Positions 26,187 to 35,671 of a DNA stretch of 64,000 nt are shown here, one piece after another. This DNA comes from Janthinobacterium sp. BJB426. GTDB taxonomy: Bacteria; Pseudomonadota; Gammaproteobacteria; Burkholderiales; Burkholderiaceae_D. How positions within the stretch are numbered: the stretch's first letter is position 1; every line of letters starts with the position of its first letter. The notes below the pieces were generated by a model. The model ran no database searches, was not told where the DNA came from, and saw only the letters and a program-made list of their open reading frames with translations. The DNA is taken from NCBI RefSeq assembly GCF_002735705.1, contig NZ_PDZL01000004.1, positions 310,001 to 374,000 on the forward strand, written 5' to 3'. The translations under genes and the position numbers were made by a program.

Positions 26187-26951
26187 GTGCAATCGGAACA
26201 ATTTGAACGGATTCATGCTTTCTGGACCCGCCGCCAACAACTGACACAAGGCGAACTGGGCGAGTTTTACCAGCGCGTCATCGCCGCGCTGACGCCGTGC
26301 CGCCCGCGCGAGGCGGCGTCGCTGGGCGATTCCTTGGCCGACTTGCGCCACCAGTTCTTCATCGAAAAAGTCTTGCACGGCGATAGCGACGCGGCACCCC
26401 ATCACGTGGGCGCCCTGTTTTTGTACTTCAAGCGTTTCATCATCGACCAGTTGCGCAAGCAGCGCGATGACGAGGATGCCGATGCGCAAGAAGGCTGCGC
26501 ACTGCGCGCGCCCGACGCTTATGCGGAACCGCTGCGCGACTATCAGCTCACGCCGCAGCAGGTGCGCGAAGCGGCCGACGTTTTCATCACCACCTTGCCC
26601 CGTGACTTGATCTTGCTGCTGCGCCATTGCGGCTGCGGCGGCATGCCCGTCAAGGAACTGGCCGAGCAGATTGCGTCCGCGCATTACCACGGCGGCAAGC
26701 TGGGCCTCGTGCACAGGCAGAAGGGCGATCCTGCCAGCGCGGGCCGGCAGATCGTCGAGCCGGCCCACCGCGCCACCTTGCTGGGCAGCTGGGTCTTGAC
26801 CCTGCTCAAGCTGCGCGTGGGCGACACCCTGGCCGCGCGCGACCTGCAGGCGGCGCAAATAGTTTTGGATATTTTATGTGTGGCCGCGTTATCCCTGCAC
26901 ATGGACCCCGTGTCCACCCACCCGAACACTGATGAAAGGCCACCGGCATGA
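26187..26951 (+). CDS. Sigma-70-like (ECF-type) regulatory protein, divergent
   Basis: 254 residues from GTG 26187 (272 from GTG 26133). The middle has FFIEKVL...GALFLYFKRFIIDQLRKQ, resembling sigma region 2, and LPRDLILLLRHCGCGGMPVKELAEQIA, resembling region 4; similarity is weak. The pattern matches divergent sigma factors encoded with membrane anti-sigma proteins and exported peptidases, and its stop overlaps the next start (ATGA at 26948). GTG 26187 is preferred because GTG 26133 lies inside a hairpin, but neither has a strong ribosome site. Could also be a sigma-like adaptor that does not bind promoter DNA. Confidence 0.55.
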   Translation: MQSEQFERIHAFWTRRQQLTQGELGEFYQRVIAALTPCRPREAASLGDSLADLRHQFFIEKVLHGDSDAAPHHVGALFLYFKRFIIDQLRKQRDDEDADAQEGCALRAPDAYAEPLRDYQLTPQQVREAADVFITTLPRDLILLLRHCGCGGMPVKELAEQIASAHYHGGKLGLVHRQKGDPASAGRQIVEPAHRATLLGSWVLTLLKLRVGDTLAARDLQAAQIVLDILCVAALSLHMDPVSTHPNTDERPPA

Positions 26952-27976
26952 CTGCATTGACGCCCACACTGGCCATCGTTGCCGCGCGCCTGCCGTCGCC
27001 CCCGTCTGCCATCGACATGCTGGATGAGGATGTGGCGGGCGCTACCCCCGACTGGCGTGGCATTGCCGTGCCGGAACACCTGATGGAACGTTTTGCGCGC
27101 CGCAGCGACGCCGCGCCGCTGGCCGGGCGGCCCATCGCAGGCGGACAGATTCACCTGCTGGCACGCTGCCCCGGCTTTGGCGCCGTGCTGCTCGACGCCT
27201 GGGACAGCACGCGGCAGCGCTGGCGCGGCTGGCTCGTCACGCCGGATACAGCGTATGCGGACGCCTGCGGCCTGGTGGTCGAGCAGCGCGACGCGCCCGC
27301 CGATCCGCGCGCGGGCCTGGTGCTGTGCGACATGCCCGTGACCCTGGCCGTGACGGACCTGGGCGCCTGCCTGGGCGTGTTCAGCCAGGAGCGCCTGCAG
27401 GCGGCGCGCTGGCTGGAAACGCATGGCCGCGCGAACGGAGCGGGGGTAGCCGCGGAGCCGGGCGTGATCGCCCGCGTGGCCATGCCCGGCGACGATTACG
27501 CCTTGACGGGCACACCGCTGTCGAGCGAGCTGGGCAAGGATGGCCGCGTGGCCTACCGGCAATTGCTGCGCCAGGGCTTGCAGCAATTGCAGATCGCCCC
27601 GGCCGATGCAGTGGCGCCGATATCGAAGCCTGTGCAGGCAGCCAATGCGAACCGCTGGCTGAAAATCGTCACGGCCGTGGCCGCCAGCGTGATGGTGGTG
27701 CAATCGGCGTGGCTGTTCCTGCCGAAAGAGGGCGCCGTTGTTGGCAACGCGGAGTTCCGCAACGGCGGCAGCGGCGTCGAGACGGGCGTGCGCACGCGCG
27801 TGCTGTTCCGTGCAGAGGCAACGGAGGCGGAAATCCGCACCTGGCTGCAGCGCGAGCAGCTGGAAATCGTTGCCGGACCGGACACCTTGGGCGCTTTCAC
27901 CGTGCTGTCACGCAACCGCCAGAAAGTCTTGCCGCCGCCAGGCCCGGGCAATCCGCTGGCCGTGATCAATCCTTGA
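26948..27976 (+). CDS. Putative membrane anti-sigma factor
   Basis: 342 residues: a cytoplasmic N-terminal part of about 235 residues, one membrane helix near 238-258 (IVTAVAASVMVVQSAWLFL), and a periplasmic tail with VLFRAEATEAEIRTWLQREQLEIVAGPDTLGAFTVL. That tail pattern is common in anti-sigma-like proteins paired with divergent sigma factors and secreted peptidases. Its ATG overlaps the sigma-like stop, so the pair is co-translated. A zinc-finger HC2 motif is not obvious. The expected role is to hold the sigma-like partner at the membrane until a periplasmic signal arrives; this is inference. Confidence 0.55.
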   Translation: MTALTPTLAIVAARLPSPPSAIDMLDEDVAGATPDWRGIAVPEHLMERFARRSDAAPLAGRPIAGGQIHLLARCPGFGAVLLDAWDSTRQRWRGWLVTPDTAYADACGLVVEQRDAPADPRAGLVLCDMPVTLAVTDLGACLGVFSQERLQAARWLETHGRANGAGVAAEPGVIARVAMPGDDYALTGTPLSSELGKDGRVAYRQLLRQGLQQLQIAPADAVAPISKPVQAANANRWLKIVTAVAASVMVVQSAWLFLPKEGAVVGNAEFRNGGSGVETGVRTRVLFRAEATEAEIRTWLQREQLEIVAGPDTLGAFTVLSRNRQKVLPPPGPGNPLAVINP

Positions 27977-28003
27977 CCCTGAAATAAGAGAAAGTTATCC
28001 AGC

Positions 28004-28879
28004 ATGACAACGTATAAGAATTTTGCATCCGCGCACTGGCGCAAGCTGGCCATGGGCCTGGCCGCCGGCGTCCTGTTGACGGGCTGCGCCATGACGCCGA
28101 ACGGCCGTGGCGGCGTGTTGATGGGCCTCGATACGGCCGAGTTGTTCGGCACGCCGATTTCCACCTTCCGCCTACGCGATGGCACGGAAGGCACCTTGCG
28201 CAAGGATCCGAAGGGCAAGTATTCGATCAAGCTGTCGCAGGCGTTTCGCGTCGTGCCGCTGGACAAGGCCGTCACGGCCCGCGTGGCGCGCGTGGAAAAC
28301 GTGGGCGAGCGCACCGTGGTGATCGTCGAAACCCAGGAGCGCGGCTGCGCCTACCGCTATGAAGTGCTGGCTTTCCAGGGCACGGACGTGCTGCAGTGGA
28401 CGGTCGGCAATTGCAAGGACCGCCCCCGCGTGGAACTGGCGGCGGATGCAAAATCGCTGAATATCGACTTCCCCAACTACAACCGCCTGGCGCGCATGAT
28501 CTACACGGACAGCCGTTTGCTCAACGCCAGCGTGCCCGTGCCGCCCGGCGTCGATACGCGCGCGCAGCCGTTTGCCGACGACGCCTTGCGCGCAACCGGC
28601 CCCGTCATCGCCAACATGCCCGGCAGTGACAGCGGACGCGTGATTCCCGCCGCTCCGGCCGCCGCACCGGCACCGGCCGCGAAACCGGCCACCCGCGCGA
28701 CCAGCCGGAACCGCCGCCAGGTGGCGCAGGAAGCGCCGGCGCCAGCCCGCACCGTGCCAGGCGCCCCGGCAACAGCGGCTCCGGCCGCACGTGCCGCCGA
28801 CAGCGCCTCGCGCGTGCCGGCCGCCATGAGTTTCCAGACGGAAGAAATCAAGCCCGTCGTCATTGACTTGAGGAAATAA
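28004..28879 (+). CDS. Predicted lipoprotein with Pro/Ala-rich tail
   Basis: 291 residues. A signal sequence after a hydrophilic start ends in lipobox LLTGC (Cys about residue 28). A compact domain follows (about residues 40-185) with VENVGERTVVIVETQERGC and paired cysteines at GC and GNC. From about residue 205 the chain is rich in Pro, Ala and Arg, a likely flexible linker through the periplasm, and ends with EEIKPVVIDLRK. No family recognised. It lies 27 bases after the anti-sigma-like gene and one base before the next start, within the same operon. Confidence 0.72.
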   Translation: MTTYKNFASAHWRKLAMGLAAGVLLTGCAMTPNGRGGVLMGLDTAELFGTPISTFRLRDGTEGTLRKDPKGKYSIKLSQAFRVVPLDKAVTARVARVENVGERTVVIVETQERGCAYRYEVLAFQGTDVLQWTVGNCKDRPRVELAADAKSLNIDFPNYNRLARMIYTDSRLLNASVPVPPGVDTRAQPFADDALRATGPVIANMPGSDSGRVIPAAPAAAPAPAAKPATRATSRNRRQVAQEAPAPARTVPGAPATAAPAARAADSASRVPAAMSFQTEEIKPVVIDLRK

Positions 28880-28880
28880 G

Positions 28881-30485
28881 ATGGCCGCGAGTTTGCGCAG
28901 TCTGCAAATCCGGCAGACCTTGATCCTGATCGTCCTGACGATTATCTACCTGTGCTTCGAGCTGGGCTTCAATGCCCGCCTGCTCGACGTGGTGGGTGGC
29001 AACGTCAAGCCGGAAGACGTGGAAGGGGTGGAATTCTACGGCCGCAGCCTGTCGGGCATCGCCGCCGCGCTGGTGGTGCTGCAACTGATGTGGCGCCGCC
29101 GCCTGAAGAACAATGGCAGCGGCCCGGGCTGGACAAAGATCATCGTTTGCTGCGTGGTGACGGCCGGCGTTGTCTTCGGCGTGCTGAAAACCACGGTGAA
29201 TGTGCTGGTCAATACGCGCGACGCGGAATTTCGCCGCATGGCCTTCAACACCACCTTGCTGCAGCGTTCGCTGGTAGGCGGCAGCTTGCAGCTGCAGGGC
29301 CTGGTCGACGATCCCACCCTGTTCGCCAAGCCGGAAGGCAAGTCCTTCCTGGCCCTGTTCCCCTTCCTGGCCGTCTCGGTCGGCCATCTTGACGAGCGCA
29401 TGGGACCGGCCAAGGAGCAGCTGGTGCGGGCCAACGTGCGCCAGGTGGCAGGCGGCCCGTCCGGCTACTATGACAAATATCAAGAGGCCATGCGCGAGCT
29501 GGCCGGCAAGTGGGAATTGTATGCGGGCATCATCCCCGATAGCGATGCCGGCTTGCGCGCCAAGCAACAATCCTCGTGGCAGGAATACGTGAGCAGCCTG
29601 TCGCGGCGCGGCTGGCAGCCGCATTCGGTGCCGATGCGGCGCCAGGCGGCGGTCGTCAATAATGTGCGTAAGAAAGTGCCCGTGCCCGCCAACTGGCGTA
29701 CCGACGACGAGCAGGGCTTCCGCGCCGCCGTCAAGCGCCGTTACACGGCCGAGGCGGCCAGCAAGGGCGTCTCCGTGCGCGGCGAGCGCATCCCGCCGGG
29801 CTTGCCGTTTGCCGCCTTTGTCGCGCGCCCCGGCGTGCAGGCGGAATTGCGCGAAGCGTTGAAGTTGCCGGCCAGCGCCACGGTGCAGGCCGCGTATGCG
29901 AGTCCGGCCGAGTTCGGGCGCCTGTTCGAGCAGTTCCTCGATCGCCAGACGGCGGAAAAACTGGTGGAATACCGCGCCAGCCGCACGGATTTTGAAGCGG
30001 GTGGCAGGTTCTTCCACGAGGGCAAGGAAGCGGCGCGCGCCGCCATCGTACCGCCCGTGGCCCTGTTCTTCTCGCTGCTGGGCGCCATCGGCCACTTTTC
30101 CAAATTGCTGTACCTGATCGCTACCGTCGTATTATTGCTACTGGCCATGCGCCGTGGCGAGCAGGCGGGTGCCGATGGGCAGCTGAGCCGGCGTTCCGCC
30201 TGGATCGCCACGGGCGTGCTGGCGACGGCCTTTGCAGGCACCTGGGGCATGCTGTCCATCCTCGACAACAACGTCACGCGTAGCGAGCTGTTCCGGCAAA
30301 TGCTGGACTGGACGCGCCAGGGTGAGCCCGACAGCACGCGCTGGAATCTCGCCGGCAAGGCCATCCTGGCCAATATCACGCACGTCGTGGCGGTGGGGCA
30401 GGGCTACAGCTACCCCGTCAACGAAGCGATCCGCATCCACGTTTTGCAGGGAATTCACTATGGCTATCACGCGCAACAAAAATAA
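28881..30485 (+). CDS. Large membrane protein of unknown function
   Basis: 534 residues. Hydrophobic segments occur at about 12-30, 57-72, 86-106 and 145-158 in the N-terminal part, and about 396-432 and 446-466 in the C-terminal part. Between them is a soluble block of over 200 residues rich in Arg, Ala and Gln (AMRELAGKWELYAG, EAASKGVSVRGERIPPG). That arrangement suggests a periplasmic or cytoplasmic domain held by two membrane bundles. No family recognised. It starts 1 base after the lipoprotein stop and its 3' end overlaps the next gene by 26 bases, so the genes are coupled. Confidence 0.72.
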   Translation: MAASLRSLQIRQTLILIVLTIIYLCFELGFNARLLDVVGGNVKPEDVEGVEFYGRSLSGIAAALVVLQLMWRRRLKNNGSGPGWTKIIVCCVVTAGVVFGVLKTTVNVLVNTRDAEFRRMAFNTTLLQRSLVGGSLQLQGLVDDPTLFAKPEGKSFLALFPFLAVSVGHLDERMGPAKEQLVRANVRQVAGGPSGYYDKYQEAMRELAGKWELYAGIIPDSDAGLRAKQQSSWQEYVSSLSRRGWQPHSVPMRRQAAVVNNVRKKVPVPANWRTDDEQGFRAAVKRRYTAEAASKGVSVRGERIPPGLPFAAFVARPGVQAELREALKLPASATVQAAYASPAEFGRLFEQFLDRQTAEKLVEYRASRTDFEAGGRFFHEGKEAARAAIVPPVALFFSLLGAIGHFSKLLYLIATVVLLLLAMRRGEQAGADGQLSRRSAWIATGVLATAFAGTWGMLSILDNNVTRSELFRQMLDWTRQGEPDSTRWNLAGKAILANITHVVAVGQGYSYPVNEAIRIHVLQGIHYGYHAQQK

Positions 30486-31371
30486 GGCGGCCACGCTGGC
30501 CTTGCTGCTTTCCATGTTCAGCACGTTTGTACAGGCCGACTGCCTGGGCATGAAGGTGCACGCCCACCGTGGCGCCGGCAATGCGCCGGAAAACTCGCTG
30601 AGCGCGCTGCGCAACACGTATTTCGGCACCTGGGACGGCGTCGAGACGGACTTGCAGCTGCTCGGCGACGGCAGCTGGGTGGTGCACCACGATCTGTTGA
30701 CTGGCAGAGTCGTCGACACGGGCTCGCCCCGCACCGTGAAACAGTTGACGGCCGACGACTGGCGCGCCGCCAGCATGAAGAACCGTGGCGTGGCCACGCC
30801 GGAAACGCCGCCGTTCGTCAGCGATGTTGCCGACCTGGCGACGGCGTTCCCGGCGAAAACCCTGAATGCGGAAATCAAGGACGTCGTGGCGTCGTGCGCG
30901 CCGATCAACACCCTGGTGGGGCAGTTGCGCGCGAATATCAAGCACGGCAACTGGTTCTTGACGTCAGGCGTGCCGAACAACCTGGCGTGCGCGCGCCGCG
31001 CCGACCCGCAGGGTTACCTGGGCCTGCTCGTGTTTGACGCGCGCAATGCGCAGGCGGCCGGCGCCAACCGGGTCAGCCGCTACATCGCGAAAAATGCCCG
31101 TCCGCCCAAGCTGGACAAGCCGTGGCTGCAGCGCGTGCAGCAACAGATCGGCATGCCCACGGGCGTGCACGTGGATGCGCGCAGCCTGGACGCCAATCCG
31201 AATTTGCTGGCCGATGCGGCCAGCCTGAACATGCCCGTCTTCGTGTACGCCGTCGATGGCGACTCGGCCCTGGCCGCGTCCTTGCTGCGCGCGCAGCAGC
31301 GCAGCCACCGCTGGCCCAGCGGCGTCATTCTTGATGGCAATCCCGAGACGTTTTGTGCGATGATGAAGTAA
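30460..31371 (+). CDS. Exported glycerophosphodiester phosphodiesterase-like protein
   Basis: 303 residues with a signal peptide (MAITRNKNKAATLALLLSMFSTFVQA). GDPD TIM-barrel motifs are in order: HAHRGAGNAPENS (catalytic His, Arg and Glu), ETDLQLLGDGSWVVHHD (metal ligands and second His), and LNAEIKD. Later parts, such as the final barrel strands with FVYAVDGDS, fit the family. It would cleave glycerophosphodiesters or related phosphodiesters in the periplasm. AGGGA before ATG 30460 and the signal peptide fix the start; the gene begins inside the end of the preceding one. Confidence 0.85.
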   Translation: MAITRNKNKAATLALLLSMFSTFVQADCLGMKVHAHRGAGNAPENSLSALRNTYFGTWDGVETDLQLLGDGSWVVHHDLLTGRVVDTGSPRTVKQLTADDWRAASMKNRGVATPETPPFVSDVADLATAFPAKTLNAEIKDVVASCAPINTLVGQLRANIKHGNWFLTSGVPNNLACARRADPQGYLGLLVFDARNAQAAGANRVSRYIAKNARPPKLDKPWLQRVQQQIGMPTGVHVDARSLDANPNLLADAASLNMPVFVYAVDGDSALAASLLRAQQRSHRWPSGVILDGNPETFCAMMK

Positions 31372-31395
31372 GCACTTTCACTGCGAGACCACGCC

Positions 31396-31983
31396 ATGAC
31401 CATGCCAAACACCGACCCCGCCGCCGCGCTTGCCCGTAGCGCCATTGGCGCCATGTTCTTTTCCGTGTTTGGCGGCCTGTGGGTGGCCGCCTGGTGCGTG
31501 CAGACGTATGGCGCGCAATCCGCGGCGCTGCTGCCGATTGCCGGCATCACCGTCTTGCTGTTCATGCTGGCGTGGCGCCAGTTTCGCCGCCACCGCGCCG
31601 CGCATGCGGCGGCGGAACAATCGCCGCAGGCCAGGCGCGTGGGCAGGCTGTTCAATATCGTGAATGCGGGGCAATGGATCGCCATCTTCATCGTCGGTAA
31701 CGTTCTGAAAAACATGGGACTGCAGGCGTGGTTCATTCCTGCCGTCATCTTGATCGTGGGCTTGCATTTCTTTCCACTGGCCTGGCTGTTCAAGGCGCGC
31801 CGCCACCTGGCCATCGGCATGGCCCTGTGCGTATGGGCCATCGGCTATCCGCTCACCGTGCGCCACGGCCCCATCCATCCCATCGGCTGCCTCGGTGCCG
31901 GCCTGATCCTGTGGGTGGCGGCCCTGTCCGCCGTGCGCGCCGGTTTTGCCGTGCAGCAGAGCGCCTTGCAGCCCCAGAAATAG
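31396..31983 (+). CDS. Small membrane protein of unknown function
   Basis: 195 residues with about five hydrophobic segments (residues 16-36, 42-58, 93-110, 112-132, 138-155) and a further one near 160-180. Positive RRHRAAHAAAE and KARRH loops separate them. No family recognised; the pattern is that of small inner-membrane proteins annotated only as hypothetical. It begins 24 bases after the GDPD gene and may end that operon. Confidence 0.65.
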   Translation: MTMPNTDPAAALARSAIGAMFFSVFGGLWVAAWCVQTYGAQSAALLPIAGITVLLFMLAWRQFRRHRAAHAAAEQSPQARRVGRLFNIVNAGQWIAIFIVGNVLKNMGLQAWFIPAVILIVGLHFFPLAWLFKARRHLAIGMALCVWAIGYPLTVRHGPIHPIGCLGAGLILWVAALSAVRAGFAVQQSALQPQK

Positions 31984-32070
31984 CTTTTCCGAAGGCCTGC
32001 GCAGGGCCGCTTTTTGCACAGTTTTTGCGCATCGCAGCATCGATAATGTTTGCATCGCGCGCGCGACTGG

Positions 32071-32100
32071 CATATAAATGTAATCGATTACATTTATATG
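32071..32100. promoter_or_regulatory. 30-bp perfect palindrome, LacI-type operator
   Basis: CATATAAATGTAATC (32071-32085) is followed directly by its exact reverse complement GATTACATTTATATG (32086-32100). The core TGTAATCGATTACA has the form of a LacI-family operator. It lies immediately before, and partly inside, possible start codons of the LacI gene, so binding would block its transcription or translation and that of the sugar operon behind it. Confidence 0.8.
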
Positions 32101-32109
32101 AAAAGCACC

Positions 32110-33135
32110 ATGCCAGCAGCCGTCCCATCCCCTTTGCCGACAGAAACCGTCTCCATCAGCGCCGTTGCCGCGCATGCGGGCGTGTCGGTGGCCACCGTCT
32201 CGCGCGTGATGAACGAGCAGGCGGGAGTGCGGGCGCCCACGCGCGACAAGGTGCTCGCTTCCGTGGCCGCGCTCGGCTACCGCATGAACCACCTGGCGCG
32301 CAGCCTGCGCACGGCCGAGAGCCGCATGCTGCTGACCATGGTGCCCGACGTGGGCAACCCCTTCTATGCGCAAATCGTGCGCGGCATCGATACGGTGGCG
32401 CGCGAACATGGCTATTTCGTGCTGCTGTGCGATACGGGCGCCGACGCGGGCCGCGAGCGCTCGTACTTCGACTTGCTGCGCATGCACCGCGCCGACGGCG
32501 CCATCTGCCTCGACCCGGACACGGTGCAGCACGCCCTGTCACATGAATCCGTCAGCCTGCCGTGGGTGGCCTGCTGCGAATTCGACCCTGCCGTCGCCGT
32601 GCCGTATGTCGGCATCGACAATCACCGGGCTGCCTCCGACGCCGTCGCGCATCTGCTGGCGCGTGGCCATACGCGCATCGGCCTGATCAACTCCGATGAA
32701 CGCTATCTGTACGCACGGCAACGCCAGCAAGGCTACCTGGACACCCTGGCTGCCGCCGGCCTGCCCGTGCAGCCGCAGTGGGTGCACACGGTGCAAAGCC
32801 TCGATTACGAAGCGGGCACGGCCGCCACCTTGCGGATGATGGCGGAAGCGGATGCCCCAACGGCCATCTTTGCCGTCTCCGACACCCTGGCCATTGGCGT
32901 CTTGAGCGCGCTGCGCCAGCTGAAAAAACGCGTGCCCGAGGACGTGGCCGTCATCGGCTTCGACGATATCGCCATCGCCGCGCAGATCGACCCCGGTCTC
33001 ACCACGATTGCGCAGCCGATGCGTGAACTGGGCGAGACGGCGGCCCGCTTGTTGCTGCAGCGTTTGGCGGACCCGGCGGCGCAAGTGCCGGGCGTGTTGT
33101 TGCAACACCAATTAATTTTGCGAGGGAGTGCATAG
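32110..33135 (+). CDS. LacI-family transcriptional repressor of the second sugar operon
   Basis: 341 residues from ATG 32110; an in-frame ATG at 32098 lies inside the palindrome. The helix-turn-helix is ISAVAAHAGVSVATVSRVMNEQ (about residues 17-38) and the hinge is MNHLARSLRTAES; the sugar-binding core follows (MVPDVGNPFYAQIVRGID). It likely binds the 30-bp palindrome and is released by the sugar of this operon. Its TAG shares one base with the GTG of the ABC gene, so repressor and transporter are made from one transcript and the circuit is autoregulated. Confidence 0.9.
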   Translation: MPAAVPSPLPTETVSISAVAAHAGVSVATVSRVMNEQAGVRAPTRDKVLASVAALGYRMNHLARSLRTAESRMLLTMVPDVGNPFYAQIVRGIDTVAREHGYFVLLCDTGADAGRERSYFDLLRMHRADGAICLDPDTVQHALSHESVSLPWVACCEFDPAVAVPYVGIDNHRAASDAVAHLLARGHTRIGLINSDERYLYARQRQQGYLDTLAAAGLPVQPQWVHTVQSLDYEAGTAATLRMMAEADAPTAIFAVSDTLAIGVLSALRQLKKRVPEDVAVIGFDDIAIAAQIDPGLTTIAQPMRELGETAARLLLQRLADPAAQVPGVLLQHQLILRGSA

Positions 33136-34622
33136 TGAGCGTTGCCGTCGGTTTCGAGGGGGTCTGCAAGGATTTCGGCCCCGTGCGCGTCTTGCATGGC
33201 GTCAGTTTTACCTTGTCGCCGGGGCGCGTGTATGGCTTGCTGGGTGAAAATGGCGCCGGCAAGTCGACCCTGATGAAAATCCTTGCCGGCTACGAGGCTG
33301 TGAGCGAAGGGCAGTTGCTGGTCGATGGCCAACCCCGGCGCTTTGCCAGTTCGCGCGCGGCGGAGTCGGCCGGTATCGTGCTGATCCACCAGGAATTCAA
33401 CCTGGCCGAGCACCTGACGGTGGCGCAAAACATGTTCCTTGGCCACGAGAAAACGCGCGGCTGGCTGCTCGACGAGAGCGCCATGAAGGAAGAAGCGTCG
33501 CGTTACCTGAAACAGGTGGGCCTGGACGTGTCGCCCGACACGACCATCCGCGACCTCATAGTTGCTGAAAAGCAGCTTGTGGAAATCGCCAAGGCCTTGT
33601 CGCGCCGCGCCCGCTTCCTGATCATGGACGAGCCGACGGCCACCCTGACGTCGTCGGAAACCCAGCGATTGTTTGCCGTCATGGCGCAGCTGAAAGCGGA
33701 TGGCGTGACGATTTTATATATCTCGCACAAGCTCGACGAGGTCGAGCGCAACACGGACGAGGTCATCGTCATGCGCGATGGGCGTTTCGTCACGCGCGAG
33801 CCGACGGCCAGCTTGACGCGCCAGCAGATGGCGAACCTGATGGTGGGGCGCGAATTGTCGGACATGTTCCCGGCCAAAGTGCCGCTGGCGAAAGACGCTC
33901 CTGTGTTGCTGAAAGTGGAGGGTTTGTCTGTGCCCGGCTGGGCCAAGGATCTGTCCTTCGAGGTGCGTGCCGGCGAAGTGCTGGGCTTTGCGGGCCTGGT
34001 GGGCGCGGGGCGCACGGAATCGTTCGAGGCCTTGCTGGGCTTGCGTCCGCGCAGCGCGGGTGTGATCGAGATCAATGGCCAGCCCGTGGACATCCGCACG
34101 CCGCGTGAAGCCATGCAGCACGGCATGACCTATCTGAGCGAAGACCGCAAGGGCAAGGGCTTGCACGTGAACCTGGGTTTACGGGAAAACCTCACCATGA
34201 TGACGATGGAGCGCTATGCGCGGCCGTGGCTGGACTTGAAAGCGGAAAAGGGGGCGCTGGCCAAGGCCGTCGAGGATTTCAATATCCGCACGGGCGACCT
34301 GGACAGCCGCGCGCGCATGCTGTCTGGCGGCAACCAGCAAAAGCTGGCGCTGGCGAAATACCTGCATTCGGACCCGCGTGTCGTCGTGCTTGATGAACCG
34401 AGCCGTGGCGTGGACGTGGGCGCCAAGCGCGACATTTATTTCCTGATCCACCGCCTGGCCGCCGAAGGGCGCGCCGTGATCGTGATTTCATCCGAACTGA
34501 TCGAATTGATAGGCCTGTGCCACCGCGTGGCCGTGATGCGCGCCGGCACCTTGCAAGCCACCCTGTCTGCTGACCACCTGACTGAAGAGGAGTTGATTGC
34601 CCATGCAACCGGCACGCACTGA
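33135..34622 (+). CDS. Sugar ABC transporter ATP-binding protein (two-domain, RbsA/XylG type)
   Basis: 495 residues with two ABC cassettes: Walker [10 protein letters not shown] with [11 protein letters not shown], then [24 protein letters not shown] and [15 protein letters not shown]. Start is GTG 33135, overlapping the LacI stop, with GAGGGA just upstream. It energises the permease encoded next. The family imports monosaccharides such as ribose, xylose or fructose; this sequence does not settle which. Confidence 0.92.
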   Translation: MSVAVGFEGVCKDFGPVRVLHGVSFTLSPGRVYGLLGENGAGKSTLMKILAGYEAVSEGQLLVDGQPRRFASSRAAESAGIVLIHQEFNLAEHLTVAQNMFLGHEKTRGWLLDESAMKEEASRYLKQVGLDVSPDTTIRDLIVAEKQLVEIAKALSRRARFLIMDEPTATLTSSETQRLFAVMAQLKADGVTILYISHKLDEVERNTDEVIVMRDGRFVTREPTASLTRQQMANLMVGRELSDMFPAKVPLAKDAPVLLKVEGLSVPGWAKDLSFEVRAGEVLGFAGLVGAGRTESFEALLGLRPRSAGVIEINGQPVDIRTPREAMQHGMTYLSEDRKGKGLHVNLGLRENLTMMTMERYARPWLDLKAEKGALAKAVEDFNIRTGDLDSRARMLSGGNQQKLALAKYLHSDPRVVVLDEPSRGVDVGAKRDIYFLIHRLAAEGRAVIVISSELIELIGLCHRVAVMRAGTLQATLSADHLTEEELIAHATGTH

Positions 34623-35610
34623 CACCACCGTATCCCCTATTGCTCGATTCGGCGCGCGCATCAAGGGCTTTGGCCCCGTGCTGGGACTGTTATCTCTGTG
34701 CATCGCGGGCACCTTGCTCAACGGCGACTTCGCCACCCTCGACAACCTGATGAACGTGCTCACGCGCACGGCGTTTATCGGCATCATCGCCGTCGGCATG
34801 ACCTTCGTCATTATTTCTGGCGGCATCGATTTATCGGTCGGCTCGATGGCGGCCCTGATCGCCGGCTGCATGATTTATTTCATGAATGCGCTGGCGCAAG
34901 GCGCGGGCGGCAACCTGGCGCCGATCACCATGCTGGTGCTGGGCATCGCCATGGCGCTGGTATTGGGTGCCGGCTTTGGCCTGATGCATGGCTTGTTGAT
35001 CAGCAAGGGCAATATCGAGCCGTTCATTGTTACCCTGGGCACCTTGGGCATCTTCCGCGCCGTCTTGACCTACCTGGCCGACGGCGGTGCCCTGACGCTG
35101 GACGCCACCCTGTCCGAGCTGTACAGCCCCGTGTACTACACGAGCGTGCTGGGCGCGCCGATACCCATCTGGATTTTCCTGTTTGTCGCCGCGGCCGGCG
35201 CCATCATTTTGAACCGCACGACCTTTGGCCGCCACGTGCAGGCGATTGGTTCCAACGAGCAAGTGGCGCGCTATGCGGCCATCAATGTCGACAAGGTGAA
35301 AATTGCCACCTATATGCTGCTGGGCGTCTGCGTGGGCATCGCCACGGTGCTGTACGTGCCGCGCCTGGGCTCGGCCACGCCGACGACGGGTTTGCTATGG
35401 GAACTCGAAGCCATCGCCGCCGTCGTCGTCGGCGGCACGGCCCTGAAGGGCGGAGAGGGGCGCATCGTCGGCACCGTGATCGGCGCCATCCTCTTGTCCG
35501 TGATCAGCAATATCCTGAATTTGACCAGCATCATCAGTGTCTACCTGAATGCCGCAGTGCAAGGCGTGGTGATCATTGCCGTCGCCTTCCTGCAGCGAGG
35601 CCGCAAATAA
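34603..35610 (+). CDS. Sugar ABC transporter permease (RbsC type)
   Basis: 335 residues, polytopic, with [45 protein letters not shown], and [23 protein letters not shown], the marks of the ribose-type permease family. ATG 34603 is chosen (GAAGAGGAG about 11 bases upstream); TTG 34597 is in frame but unlikely. It overlaps the ATPase gene by 20 bases. A single permease gene means a homodimeric channel. Confidence 0.9.
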   Translation: MQPARTDTTVSPIARFGARIKGFGPVLGLLSLCIAGTLLNGDFATLDNLMNVLTRTAFIGIIAVGMTFVIISGGIDLSVGSMAALIAGCMIYFMNALAQGAGGNLAPITMLVLGIAMALVLGAGFGLMHGLLISKGNIEPFIVTLGTLGIFRAVLTYLADGGALTLDATLSELYSPVYYTSVLGAPIPIWIFLFVAAAGAIILNRTTFGRHVQAIGSNEQVARYAAINVDKVKIATYMLLGVCVGIATVLYVPRLGSATPTTGLLWELEAIAAVVVGGTALKGGEGRIVGTVIGAILLSVISNILNLTSIISVYLNAAVQGVVIIAVAFLQRGRK

Positions 35611-35671
35611 AAACACAGCGGCGTTCTGAAAGGGCAGCCAACGGGCGCCCACAACCTTGGAGGAGAGCAGC

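Noticed and set aside
32050-32109. Start codons upstream of ATG 32110 in the LacI gene
   Set aside because: They lie within or before the palindrome and have no ribosome site; the protein then gains a segment without similarity to LacI proteins.
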